A stretch of 32,311 bases of DNA, taken from the NCBI GenBank assembly GCA_017535925.1, contig JAFXTD010000021.1, positions 1-32,311 of the forward strand, given 5' to 3'. Shown here in pieces: positions 22,787 through 31,156 of the stretch. The first letter of the stretch is position 1, and every line of letters starts with the position of its first letter. The position numbers and the translations under genes were made by a program. The notes beneath the pieces were generated by a model that saw only the letters and a list, made by a program, of their open reading frames with translations, was not told the DNA's origin and searched no databases. Source of the stretch: Selenomonadaceae bacterium (lineage in GTDB: Bacteria > Bacillota > Negativicutes > Selenomonadales > Selenomonadaceae).

Positions 22787-23537
22787 AAAGTAAGTCTTCT
22801 TTGCTTTGCGCCAAATAGCCGCGCATTCTGAAAATCGCCTTCGTGTGCAGTTGCGAAATTCGCGCCTCCGTCAAGTGCAAAACCATACTGATTTCTTTAA
22901 GCGTCATTTCCTCGTAATAGTAAAGCGATACGACAATTCGTTCCCGTTCGGGAAGACGTTCGATAGCTTTGGCAAGCGTCTCCCGAATCTCAAAAAGTTC
23001 CGTCGAATTCGAGGGGTTGTTGTCGACTGCCTCGTTCGCGTCCGTTTTGAGATAATCTTCCATAGGAATAATCGTCGCCGAATTGCATTGATTGACGAGC
23101 GTTTGAAGATCCTCAATCGAAATTTCCAACGCCTCCGCCAATTCTTCATCGGTCGCCGCTCTTCCCAATTCATTTTCCAAACGACAAACAGTCTGCTCGT
23201 ATTTGCGAATCCTCTGGCGCATGGAAACGGGTATCCAATCTTTCGAACGAAGATAATCAATCATGGCACCGCGAATCCTCACGCCCGCATAAGTTTCAAA
23301 TTTTATGTTCCGCGTGATGTCGAAACGGTCAATCGCGTCAAGCAAGCCGAAAAAGCCGCTGCTCAAAAGGTCGTCTTTGTCGAGGTGAGGCGGCAAGCTG
23401 ACTGCCAAACGCCCGCAAACAATTCTGACGAGCGGCAGATAATGTTCGGCTATTTCGTTTCGAAGCTCTACGGTTTTTGTTTCCCGATATTTGAGCCACA
23501 ACGCCGTCATGTCTTGTGTCTTCGCGTCATTTTCCAC
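22785..23537 (-). CDS. fliA: Flagellar/motility sigma factor of the FliA/WhiG/SigD family
   Basis: A 250-residue sigma-28-type factor that directs RNA polymerase to late flagellar and chemotaxis promoters. Region 2 is seen in LVRIVCGRLAVSLPPHLDKDDLLSSGFFGLLDAIDRFD and KFETYAGVRIRGAMIDYLR. DWIPVSMRQRIRKYE is the typical junction to region 3. Region 4 is ERLPERERIVVSLYYYEEMTLKEISMVLHLTEARISQLH. I chose the GTG at 23537, which has GGTGA 7 bases upstream and gives the usual length; longer in-frame starts run into the preceding gene. Its place after cheD matches sigD in Bacillus, apart from the inserted peptide cassette and two small genes. Confidence 0.93.
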   Translation of the reverse strand: MENDAKTQDMTALWLKYRETKTVELRNEIAEHYLPLVRIVCGRLAVSLPPHLDKDDLLSSGFFGLLDAIDRFDITRNIKFETYAGVRIRGAMIDYLRSKDWIPVSMRQRIRKYEQTVCRLENELGRAATDEELAEALEISIEDLQTLVNQCNSATIIPMEDYLKTDANEAVDNNPSNSTELFEIRETLAKAIERLPERERIVVSLYYYEEMTLKEISMVLHLTEARISQLHTKAIFRMRGYLAQSKEDLL

Positions 23538-23572
23538 AGTTGATTCACCGTCCCTCGCGCCCGCTAAAAATT

Positions 23573-23824
23573 TTATTTGCCCAATTCGTTCGCCTCGTAG
23601 GCTTCGACAAATTTTTTCGCCGTTATGTAAATTTCCTGCTCCTGTTCCTCGCGAAAGGGTCTCAACGCTTCCCATATTGCATTTTCCGCCGATTTGCGGT
23701 CTTTTTCTTTGACAATCGTTTTAAGCGTTGCGGTGCACATATCACGGATTCGGTATTGCGCACCTTTATAGTCCATTACATTGGAATATAAATCATTCAA
23801 TGCATTTTCGGTCTTGTCCGTCAT
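23573..23824 (-). CDS. Small protein, unknown function
   Basis: An 83-residue soluble, largely helical and charged protein (MTDKTENALNDLYSNVMDYK...). GGAGGTAA lies 6 bases before the ATG at 23824. It is 19 bases after the small membrane protein and 35 bases before fliA. I do not recognise a family. Co-transcription with fliA and the radical SAM gene gives the only hint of function. Confidence 0.65.
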   Translation of the reverse strand: MTDKTENALNDLYSNVMDYKGAQYRIRDMCTATLKTIVKEKDRKSAENAIWEALRPFREEQEQEIYITAKKFVEAYEANELGK

Positions 23825-23843
23825 GAGTTACCTCCAAAAATTT

Positions 23844-24242
23844 TCATTGCTGATTGGAGAAGTTGGCAAAGTTCATCGGTCGGAAACTGTTATCCGGCAT
23901 TTCCACTTCCACAGGCGCAGGCTCTTCCTCTTCGTGAAGATATTCTTTCCTGTCAAAGTTTTCGTCGGTCTCTGCAACCTGCGCGTCGTCGATGAAAAGT
24001 TCAAGCTCACGTTTGGTTTTGAAAATCGCATATTCCTCGCAACACATCAAAAAAATAAACGTCACCAAGCTCGTAAAAGAAAAGGCAGAAAATGCGCGCG
24101 AGGCAACCGTTTCCGAACGAACAAAATCGCTTGTCAGCCCCGAAATAAGTACGATAAACAATGAGACCATGCCGACTGCCAGCGAAATTAAAATCCGTTT
24201 GAGGGGCATGACGCTTTCGAGATAGCCGTAAAATCCTGTCAA
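23844..24242 (-). CDS. Two-helix membrane protein, unknown function
   Basis: A 132-residue protein with two predicted membrane helices (about residues 15-36 and 52-70) and a soluble acidic C-terminal tail (DDAQVAETDENFDRKEYLHEEEEP). It starts with TTG at 24242, with GGTGA about 6 bases upstream; an ATG at 24209 lacks a ribosome binding site but would still keep both helices. It follows the radical SAM gene by 34 bases. It could be a flagellar-operon membrane protein, or an accessory (immunity or export) component of the peptide cassette. Neither is supported by a recognised domain. Confidence 0.6.
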   Translation of the reverse strand: MTGFYGYLESVMPLKRILISLAVGMVSLFIVLISGLTSDFVRSETVASRAFSAFSFTSLVTFIFLMCCEEYAIFKTKRELELFIDDAQVAETDENFDRKEYLHEEEEPAPVEVEMPDNSFRPMNFANFSNQQ

Positions 24243-24276
24243 AGTTTTTCACCACTGTTAATCAATAAAACTCTGT

Positions 24277-25683
24277 TCAATCAAAATATTTTGCAAGGGC
24301 GGTGTCTGCAACTTCTTTAACAGTCGCCGCGCCGATATTTTTTTGGAAACGGCAAACGCGCTCTTCCGGGACAAGCAAGTCGCCCGCGTCCGTGATTCCG
24401 TCCAACAGACAACCGCCTCCGCAACTATTCAAATGCGGACAAACGGAACATTGCGGTTGCGCTTTAAGATAATCCGCCATTTTTATTTCCAACACGCCGC
24501 GATAAAATTTGTCTTCCAAAGCTTCAGGCAACGTGTGCTCGAAAATCGCGGGGAATTTGTCGGCAATGACCGTATCGGAAAAGCCCATGCACGGGACAAC
24601 GCGTCCTTCCGGTCCGATAAAAATACTGTGTTGGATGCTGCCGCAAGCAGCTATCTTCGACCAATCTGCGCCGGCGGAAAATTTTTGCATGAAAGGGATT
24701 TCGTAATTGCGAGGGTTTTCGCGTCGGCAGGAAAAAAATCCTTCCAAGTGGATGTCAAGCGGCGAGCCGTCGGCGTACCATTGCGGAATGTATTCGCGGT
24801 AAATTTCCCAAGCTTCGTCGAACGTGAGCGCAAACTCCTGCGAATATCGTTTCCAAATGCCAAGCTCTTGAGGCGTGCTGACCATTAACACGGCAACTCC
24901 AAGCTTTGCCAAAAAATTTGCCGTCGGATGTAATGAATCGCGATTGAGCTTGTGCAAGCACATTGACGCCGTAGCCCGAAAGTTTCTTTGTTGCAAAAGT
25001 TTAAAACCGTCAGCCTGACGTTCGGAACCTTTGACACCGCGCAACCAATCATGATGCCCCAAGCCGTCGAAGCTTAGTTGGAAAGTCGGTCGCTGATTAT
25101 TTTTTTCCAACACGTCAAGCACATGATTATCAAGCAAGCTCGCGTTGGTGAAGACGATTCCGATTTTTATTTGCGCGGCGGCAAGTGCGTCGAAAATTTT
25201 TGTCCAATCGTCGCGGATAAAAGGTTCGCCGCCCGTGATGTCAACCTTGCGAATCCCGCAACGTTCAAGCTCGCTGACTGTGAACAAACATTGCTCAAGC
25301 GTCGGTTGCGTATGACGATTGTCGGGCGCGGAAACCAAACAGTGACGACAGCGGAAGTTGCACTTGCCCGTGATTGACCATTGCACCTTGTCGACGTAGC
25401 GGCACGGAAAAATTTTGTAGCGTTGATAAGACTTCGGCGGCTCAAGCGGATTGTCGGACTTGATGAGCACGCCCGCGTTAATCATGTCGTCAAAAACTTC
25501 GCGCACGTCGTCGGACAGGTCGCAGATGTCGTGTTCGCCGTCACAGTGCAACAGCTCCAAAAACGTCGGCTTGTCGAAAAAAATCGGCTCGTCGTCAACG
25601 TGTTCACCGCGCTCGGCACGCACGGCATACGGCAACCGCTTAAAACCCCGAAACGCGAACGGCTCCGCAAGCTTGTAATACAT
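24277..25683 (-). CDS. Radical SAM/SPASM peptide maturase
   Basis: A 468-residue enzyme expected to modify the peptide encoded 18 bases upstream. Residues about 30-80 resemble a PqqD-like leader-recognition domain (FLELLHCDGEHDICDLSDDVREVFDDMINAGVL). The radical SAM core has the [4Fe-4S] motif CNFRCRHC (Cys108, 112, 115) and GGEP at 151-154. The C-terminal SPASM domain has all seven cysteines: Cys347, then Gly360-X4-Cys365, CX2CX5CX3C at 412, 415, 421, 425, and Cys444. SPASM maturases install thioether, cyclophane, epimer or related modifications; which one cannot be read here. GGAGG precedes the ATG. The gene lies inside the cheB-fliA operon, an unusual place for a maturase. Confidence 0.9.
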   Translation of the reverse strand: MYYKLAEPFAFRGFKRLPYAVRAERGEHVDDEPIFFDKPTFLELLHCDGEHDICDLSDDVREVFDDMINAGVLIKSDNPLEPPKSYQRYKIFPCRYVDKVQWSITGKCNFRCRHCLVSAPDNRHTQPTLEQCLFTVSELERCGIRKVDITGGEPFIRDDWTKIFDALAAAQIKIGIVFTNASLLDNHVLDVLEKNNQRPTFQLSFDGLGHHDWLRGVKGSERQADGFKLLQQRNFRATASMCLHKLNRDSLHPTANFLAKLGVAVLMVSTPQELGIWKRYSQEFALTFDEAWEIYREYIPQWYADGSPLDIHLEGFFSCRRENPRNYEIPFMQKFSAGADWSKIAACGSIQHSIFIGPEGRVVPCMGFSDTVIADKFPAIFEHTLPEALEDKFYRGVLEIKMADYLKAQPQCSVCPHLNSCGGGCLLDGITDAGDLLVPEERVCRFQKNIGAATVKEVADTALAKYFD

Positions 25684-25701
25684 GGTGTCCTCCGTCCGCG
25701 A

Positions 25702-26037
25702 TTAATTGCTATATATCAATTTGCAACCGTTGTTTGTGCCCCAGCAATGCGGAATTTCGCCGCTTTGAAATTTACCTGTACATTTAGAATGTCTGTGGTA
25801 CCTTCCCCCCGTGACTTGTTCGAGTTCGTCGTCGTCGAGCAGTTCGGCTTCGGCGGCGGCAATCTCAAGTTGCATTGCCGTGACTTTGTAGCCGAGTTCA
25901 TTAGCCGCACGCGATTTAACTTCGGCTTCACTCAAGGTATCGTTGGCAAGGGCGATTCGATTTGCGACGGTGCCGAATCTTTTAGCAAGGTCTTCGTCGG
26001 CTTCAACATCGCGCATGAAACGTTCGAGTTCGTTCAC
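25702..26037 (-). CDS. RiPP precursor peptide with Nif11-like leader
   Basis: A precursor of about 111 residues. The leader (about 1-78) fits the Nif11-like pattern: a helical start NELERFMRDVEADEDLAKRF, a NELGYKVTAMQLE segment and the ending LDDDELEQVTGG, a double-glycine cleavage site. The core of 33 residues follows and is unlike the leader: basic start (RYHRHSK), three cysteines (86, 98, 105), HCWG, NNGC and the ending LIYSN. I chose the GTG at 26037 because AGGTGA, overlapping the cheD stop, lies 8 bases upstream; ATG at 26046 or GTG at 26049 would add 3 or 4 residues. The maturase follows 18 bases later. The product and its activity are unknown. Confidence 0.8.
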   Translation of the reverse strand: MNELERFMRDVEADEDLAKRFGTVANRIALANDTLSEAEVKSRAANELGYKVTAMQLEIAAAEAELLDDDELEQVTGGRYHRHSKCTGKFQSGEIPHCWGTNNGCKLIYSN

Positions 26038-26049
26038 GACATACATCAC

Positions 26050-26535
26050 CTAAATATTTTTTTCGCCGCGGTCGATGGTTTTGACTTTGTAAGAGCCGTT
26101 GGACAAGTCGATAGAAACCGTGCGCCCGTAATTGCCGCCGGTATCCTCTGCGATAATTTTAATGCCGTTGCGCCGTAAGATTTGCTTGCAAGTTTCGGCG
26201 TTGCGTGTTCCGACTTTCATAATATCGCTTGCATTTGAAAAGGCAAACATTTGCGCGCCGCCCGCGAGTTTTGCGACAAGCCGAGCTTTGGTTGCGCCGA
26301 GTGCCACAACGTCGTTAATCATTAGCGGAATGCCTGTATCGGCGAATTTTGCGGGGTTATCGGAAGCTCTTGCCTGCGTTGAATCAGGTAACATGATATG
26401 CAAAAGCCCGCCGACTTTTTTTATCGGATCGTAAAGAGAAACGCCGATACAAGAACCCAAGCCGTAACTTATGAGAGTAGACGGACTGCGACCGACCTTG
26501 TAATCAGCCATGCCGACTTTGATAAGGTCTGCCAT
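26050..26535 (-). CDS. cheD: Chemoreceptor glutamine deamidase CheD
   Basis: A 161-residue cytoplasmic enzyme that deamidates glutamines on chemoreceptors and binds CheC to tune adaptation. The catalytic Cys29 lies in YGLGSCIGVSLYD and His46 in GGLLHIMLPDS; the FADTGIPLMI segment is conserved. GGGAG precedes the ATG within the end of cheC, and only two bases separate the genes. Its stop codon overlaps the ribosome binding site used by the RiPP precursor, so the precursor should be translated from the same message. Confidence 0.95.
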   Translation of the reverse strand: MADLIKVGMADYKVGRSPSTLISYGLGSCIGVSLYDPIKKVGGLLHIMLPDSTQARASDNPAKFADTGIPLMINDVVALGATKARLVAKLAGGAQMFAFSNASDIMKVGTRNAETCKQILRRNGIKIIAEDTGGNYGRTVSIDLSNGSYKVKTIDRGEKNI

Positions 26536-26537
26536 AA

Positions 26538-27152
26538 TTATTCAACTCCCACTGCCTTGACGAGAGTGGTCAGCGAGCCGGGGTCGGGTACAAGGAAGAA
26601 GTGTCCTTGAACGCTGTCGTCTTCAGCCAAGAATTTTGTTTCGATAACCATTGCATAATCGCCCATTTGCCCCAGCTGAACGAGAACAATGTTTAAAATT
26701 GCGCCCGCCATATCCATAGCCATTGAGGGTATCGAAGGAATCATTGCAATGTTGGTGAAGTGGAAAAAGGAATTAAGATAAGAGCCGGTCAAAATATTTC
26801 CGACTTCCTTGAGCGCGGAAACTTCCATTTCGCCGAGCTCTTGCGTAGTGCCGTGCGGTCTGCCCATCAAGTCATCAACCATGAAGAAAGCATTTTCTTT
26901 TGGCATGAGGAAAAGAATATTTCCGGGGGCTTTACCGTAGACGCGCAAGAAAACAGCGACAATCAAAGAATCGGGGCCGCCCACGAGGTCGGGAACCTCT
27001 TCAATCGGAATGAGCGAAACTTTCGGAACGTTCATATCGATTTTTTTGTTAAGCACTTGAGAAAGAGCCGTTGCCGCATTACCCGCGCCGACGTTGCCGA
27101 TTTCGCGCATTGCGTCAAGTTGATTAGGAGTCAAATTGAACTCATCAATCAT
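26538..27152 (-). CDS. cheC: CheY-P phosphatase CheC
   Basis: A 204-residue chemotaxis protein that dephosphorylates CheY-P and is stimulated by CheD. It has the two phosphatase motifs of the CheC/FliY/CheX family, DAMREIGNVGAGNA near residue 13 and SALKEVGNILTGSY near residue 113, each with the Glu and Asn pair; two sites distinguish CheC from CheX. GGAGA precedes the ATG at 27152. It stands between cheW and cheD as in Bacillus. Confidence 0.94.
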   Translation of the reverse strand: MIDEFNLTPNQLDAMREIGNVGAGNAATALSQVLNKKIDMNVPKVSLIPIEEVPDLVGGPDSLIVAVFLRVYGKAPGNILFLMPKENAFFMVDDLMGRPHGTTQELGEMEVSALKEVGNILTGSYLNSFFHFTNIAMIPSIPSMAMDMAGAILNIVLVQLGQMGDYAMVIETKFLAEDDSVQGHFFLVPDPGSLTTLVKAVGVE

Positions 27153-27186
27153 TTAAATCATCTCCATGAAAGTATTTGAGAAATTT

Positions 27187-27666
27187 TTAATTCAAAGCAA
27201 CAATCTCTTCCAAGTTGAGCATGGTAACGAGCCTGCCGTCGATATTGCCGATACCGCTCAAGAATTTTTCCATAGCTCTGTCGTTGACGGTTTTTTTGGG
27301 GTCGACGAGCTTGGAGCGGATAGTTAAAACTTCGGTGACGGAATCGACCAACATGCCGACTTGCAAATCGCCGACGATAACGGTAACAATTCTTGCGGTG
27401 GAAGTGTAAGGCGTTTCCTCGATACCGAGCCGCTTTTTCAAATCGATAACGGGCAATACCGAGCCGCGCTGATTGATAACGCCCTTAATGAAAGAGGCGG
27501 CAAAAGGCACGCGAGTAATATCGCTCATACCGTTTATGTCTTGGACTTGAAAAATATTGACGCCGAATTCTTCGTCACGAAGTTTGAAGGCGACAACTTG
27601 CATTGCGGCAACTTGTTCGTCGTCGTCAAGTGAAACGGGTTTATTGGCAATTTGATCATTAGCCAT
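27187..27666 (-). CDS. cheW: Chemotaxis coupling protein CheW
   Basis: A 159-residue adaptor that links chemoreceptors to CheA. The SH3-like CheW fold shows QVVAFKLRDEEFGVNIFQVQDI, ITRVPFAASFIKGVINQRGSVLPVIDLKKRLG and GMLVDSVTEVL. The start is the ATG at 27666, with AAAGGAGG upstream; a TTG at 27687 is rejected because it would translate the ribosome binding site and lies in the heptad element. The element separates it from cheA. Confidence 0.95.
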   Translation of the reverse strand: MANDQIANKPVSLDDDEQVAAMQVVAFKLRDEEFGVNIFQVQDINGMSDITRVPFAASFIKGVINQRGSVLPVIDLKKRLGIEETPYTSTARIVTVIVGDLQVGMLVDSVTEVLTIRSKLVDPKKTVNDRAMEKFLSGIGNIDGRLVTMLNLEEIVALN

Positions 27667-27685
27667 AAAAATACCTCCTTTATTC

Positions 27686-27763
27686 AATTAGGAATTAGGA
27701 GTTAGGAATTAGGAATGATTTGCGAACTTTAATTCCTCATTCCTAATTCCTCATTCCTAATTA
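27686..27763. repeat. AATTAGG heptad hairpin between cheA and cheW
   Basis: Four heptads (AATTAGG, AATTAGG, AGTTAGG, AATTAGG) at 27686-27713 face four inverted ones (AATTCCT, CATTCCT, AATTCCT, CATTCCT) at 27731-27758. The loop contains TGCGAA, as in the element at 22706-22786. One end touches the cheA stop codon (27761-27763). Confidence 0.85.
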
Positions 27764-29857
27764 ATTAAGCATGGTGGCAACGTCGAGAATGAGAGCAACT
27801 CTGCCGTCGCCGAGAACGGTGGCACCGGAGAACATTTTAAGACCCATGAAGAGATTGCCCAAAGTCTTAATAACAATTTCCTGCTGACCGATTAATTTAT
27901 CTACGACGATGCCGGCTTTGGAATCGCCTGCATGAACAACGACAACGAAAAGCTCTTGAGTATCGCGCATATGCGGAACCATTAAAGTTTCTTCGATACG
28001 AATAATTGGAATAATTTCGCCGCGCAAGACGATAACCTCGTTACTTTGAACGGTGCGAATATCATTTGGTTGAACGGAAAGAGTTGAGTCGATTGAGGCA
28101 AGCGGAATGGCGTACATTTCGTTTTGAACTTGAACGAGCATTGCCTGAATAATGGCGAGGGTGAGCGGAAGTTTGATTTTGAAAACGGAGCCTTCGTTGA
28201 CGTGAGTTTCAACGTCGACTTGACCGGAAAGAGATTCGATTTTGGATTTGACAACGTCCATGCCGACGCCGCGCCCGGAAATATCGGAAATTTTTTCGGC
28301 GGTGGAAAAGCCGGGCAAGAAGACGATTCGAACGGCGTCCGCGTCATCCATTTGGTCAACTTCATCTTGAGAGAAAAGCCCCTTTTCAACGGCTTTGCGA
28401 CGAATGACATCGGGGTCGATACCCTTGCCGTCGTCAGTGACCATGATAACGACGTTGTTGCCTTCGTGGCGAGCGATAAGTCCGACTTCACCGACGCGAG
28501 GTTTACCTTTGGCTTCGCGTTCGTCAGGCATTTCGATACCGTGATCGAGGGAGTTGCGCAAGAGGTGCATGATGGGGTCGCCGATTTCGTCGATAACGGT
28601 GCGGTCAAGTTCGGTTTCTTCGCCTTCGATAGTGAGGTTAATTTCTTTGTTGAGTTCCTTTGTGACGTCGCGAACCATGCGCGGGAAACGATTGAAGACT
28701 TGGCTGACGGGAACCATGCGGACTTTCATGACGATATTTTGAAGGTCGGTGGTGACCCTGTCCATTTGCTCAAGCGTTTCGGTAAGTTCGCGCAAGCGGT
28801 GAGTTTGCCCGATTTGTTCGAGGCGGACTTTATTAATGACGAGTTCCCCCATGAGATTCATGAGGGTATCGAGTTTTTCAATGTCGACGCGAACGGATTG
28901 CCCTGCGTGCGATTTCTTTTGAGCCGTTGCCGATTGTTGAGAGCCGCCGCCTTTGTTTGACGCAGAAGAGGATTTTTGAACAGGCGCGGGTGTGGGAGTT
29001 GTCACAGGCGAGGTTGATTTTTGTTCGGTGACGGGTGCGGGAGTCGGAGCGGGAGCGGGAGCAGATTCATTGCCTGCTTGCGAACGAATCACTTGAACTT
29101 CAGCGGAATCAATTTCTGAAATGGCAATGACGGCTTCTTGAATTTGGTGTTCTTCGGCTGCGGTAATCAAAATGACTTCAAAGGAACGTTCAAAGGCTTC
29201 CTGTTCGAGGTCTTCGGCGGGCGGAATGGTACGAATAACTTCGCTCAATTCTTCGAGCGCGTTCATGACCATATAGGAACGAGCGGATTTAAGGAGGCAA
29301 CTTTCGGCAAGAGTGACTTTGAGGTAAAGCCCGTGCATGCCGCGTTTTTCGGCTTCACCGATAAGATTTTTTTCGGTATCGGTCAAAGTAACGGGCGCAC
29401 TACTGTCCGTCGAAGAGCTGTCGGTTGCAGGTTGTGCAGTTGAAGAAGCGGTATCCGCCGGCGCAGGAGCTGCTTCGCCGCGCAGAATCCCTGACAATTT
29501 GGCAACCAAATCGGAAACATCAATTAAATCTTCGGGGTCGCCGTTGGCAATGTTATTAATCATTTGCTCAAGGGAATCAATACACTTGAAAAGCGTATCA
29601 ATAATATCGCCGGTGACTTTGAGTTGTTCCTTGCGGAGCATGTCAAGCACGTCTTCCATTTCGTGAGTGAGCTCTGCAATTTTGTTGTAACCCATCGTCG
29701 CGGACATGCCCTTGAGCGTATGAGCATTGCGGAAAATTTCATTGAGGATCGACAAATCCTCGGCGTTATCCTCCAGTCCGAGCAATCCGTCGTTCAGCGA
29801 TTGCAAATGTTCATGCGACTCGTCGAGAAACATATCCATGTATTGATTAGTTTCCAT
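27761..29857 (-). CDS. cheA: Chemotaxis histidine kinase CheA
   Basis: A 698-residue kinase that receives receptor signals and phosphorylates CheY and CheB. The P1 domain has the phosphorylated His46 in RNAHTLKGMSATMG. The P2 region lies about 170-265, followed by a Pro/Thr/Ala-rich linker. P3 (about 325-385) gives dimerisation. The P4 ATPase has LLRNSLDHGIEMPDERE (N box), DDGKGIDPD and GRGVGMDVV (G boxes). P5 (about 560-698) is CheW-like. AGGAGGAG precedes the ATG. All expected motifs are present. Confidence 0.97.
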   Translation of the reverse strand: METNQYMDMFLDESHEHLQSLNDGLLGLEDNAEDLSILNEIFRNAHTLKGMSATMGYNKIAELTHEMEDVLDMLRKEQLKVTGDIIDTLFKCIDSLEQMINNIANGDPEDLIDVSDLVAKLSGILRGEAAPAPADTASSTAQPATDSSSTDSSAPVTLTDTEKNLIGEAEKRGMHGLYLKVTLAESCLLKSARSYMVMNALEELSEVIRTIPPAEDLEQEAFERSFEVILITAAEEHQIQEAVIAISEIDSAEVQVIRSQAGNESAPAPAPTPAPVTEQKSTSPVTTPTPAPVQKSSSASNKGGGSQQSATAQKKSHAGQSVRVDIEKLDTLMNLMGELVINKVRLEQIGQTHRLRELTETLEQMDRVTTDLQNIVMKVRMVPVSQVFNRFPRMVRDVTKELNKEINLTIEGEETELDRTVIDEIGDPIMHLLRNSLDHGIEMPDEREAKGKPRVGEVGLIARHEGNNVVIMVTDDGKGIDPDVIRRKAVEKGLFSQDEVDQMDDADAVRIVFLPGFSTAEKISDISGRGVGMDVVKSKIESLSGQVDVETHVNEGSVFKIKLPLTLAIIQAMLVQVQNEMYAIPLASIDSTLSVQPNDIRTVQSNEVIVLRGEIIPIIRIEETLMVPHMRDTQELFVVVVHAGDSKAGIVVDKLIGQQEIVIKTLGNLFMGLKMFSGATVLGDGRVALILDVATMLN

Positions 29858-29899
29858 TTAAACTCCTCCTGTTTTTTTTCTGTCGGTCGAATAAAGCCG

Positions 29900-31039
29900 C
29901 TATCTTCTCACTGCGTCAACGATAGCTTCGGCTATTTTATCCAAAGGGCGAATTTCGTCGGCAAGCCCGGCGTCAACCACAGCTTTGGGCATGCCGTAGA
30001 CGACGCAACTGTTTTCGTCTTGCGCGATTGAATAACCGCCCGTAGCTTTAATTTTTTTCATGCCTTCGCAGCCGTCGGAACCCATGCCCGTCATAATTAC
30101 GCTGACCAAATCTCTGCCGAATTGCGAGGCACTGTCGAACATGTAATTGACTGTGGGGCGAAGATTGCCGACGCGTGCTTCTTGGCTCAAAACAATTTTT
30201 CGTTCGCCGCCGGCGGGTGCTATTCGCAAATGATAATCTCCCGGTGCAATGTAGACTTGCCCGGGTTTTATAATTTCGTCGTGTTCTGCCTCCTTAACCG
30301 CTATTTCACTTATCGAATTGAGCCTTTCCGCCAATGACTTCGTGAAACCTGCAGGCATGTGCTGAACGACGACGACACCGCAAGGTAAATTTCTCGGCAA
30401 GCGTGTAATTACTGTTTGCAAAGCTTGCGGGCCGCCCGTTGAAGTTCCGATAAGCACAAGTTTTTTTCCTGTGCCGGGAATAATTTTTCTTACGGGAGCC
30501 GTCAAGGAAGGAACGCGGTTTATCGTCGGCTTTTGACCGGGAACAAAACCTGTCCTGCGTTTTACCTCGATTCGACGCGTTGCAGGTTCGCCGACCACAG
30601 CGGGTTTGTAAACAATCGGTTTGCTTGCGGCGAAATTTTTTCTGGCATGTGTCTTGGCTGCCAATCTGCACTTCGCCAAAATCTCGTCTTTTATCGTGTC
30701 GATTTTGGAAATGGCACCGCCCGCTTTGCTGACGAAATCCACTGCGCCCAAAGCAAGAGCTCGAATTGTTTCATTCGTTCCCTTTTGCGTCGTGGAGCTG
30801 ACCATGACGACAGGAAGCGGGCATTGCTCCATGATTACTGCAAGTGCGTTGAGCCCGTCCATAACCGGCATGATAACATCAAGCGTCAAAACATCAGGCT
30901 GAAATTTTTTTACCTTTTCTATGGCGTCTTGACCGTTCACCGCCGTGCCGACGACTTCGAAGTCGCTTTGACTTTTGAATAAATCAGAGAGGACTTTTCG
31001 CATAAAAGCAGAGTCATCGGCAATCAAAACACGAATCAC
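29900..31039 (-). CDS. cheB: Chemotaxis response regulator, protein-glutamate methylesterase CheB
   Basis: A 379-residue enzyme that removes methyl groups from chemoreceptors when phosphorylated by CheA. The receiver domain (1-125) has the phospho-acceptor Asp54 in LTLDVIMPVMDG. A linker of about 65 residues leads to the methylesterase domain with Ser200 (IGTSTGGPQAL), His227 (VVQHMPAGF) and Asp322 (TGMGSDGCEGM). It starts with GTG at 31039, with GGGGAGG about 9 bases upstream. It is the first gene of the operon. No flhF or flhG precedes it, unlike in Bacillus. Confidence 0.96.
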   Translation of the reverse strand: MIRVLIADDSAFMRKVLSDLFKSQSDFEVVGTAVNGQDAIEKVKKFQPDVLTLDVIMPVMDGLNALAVIMEQCPLPVVMVSSTTQKGTNETIRALALGAVDFVSKAGGAISKIDTIKDEILAKCRLAAKTHARKNFAASKPIVYKPAVVGEPATRRIEVKRRTGFVPGQKPTINRVPSLTAPVRKIIPGTGKKLVLIGTSTGGPQALQTVITRLPRNLPCGVVVVQHMPAGFTKSLAERLNSISEIAVKEAEHDEIIKPGQVYIAPGDYHLRIAPAGGERKIVLSQEARVGNLRPTVNYMFDSASQFGRDLVSVIMTGMGSDGCEGMKKIKATGGYSIAQDENSCVVYGMPKAVVDAGLADEIRPLDKIAEAIVDAVRR

Positions 31040-31067
31040 TTTGGACGCCTCCCCTTGTCCGAAAAAT

Positions 31068-31095
31068 ATTTTACGTCGACAGCCGTCACTGTCAA
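31068..31095 (-). promoter_or_regulatory. Vegetative-type promoter of the chemotaxis operon
   Basis: On the minus strand TTGACA (31095-31090) and TAAAAT (31073-31068) are 16 bases apart. Transcription would start near 31060, about 20 bases before the cheB GTG. It looks like a housekeeping promoter and not a sigma-28 promoter. Confidence 0.75.
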
Positions 31096-31156
31096 CCGTT
31101 TTAAAGCAATTAATGGCTAATATTCGCCCGACAAGCTAAAGTTCCTTCATTGCCAA

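Noticed and set aside
23538..23675. Longer N-terminus for the sigma factor
   Set aside because: It would overlap the stop of the upstream gene by about 100 bases, and the extra residues do not resemble the family.
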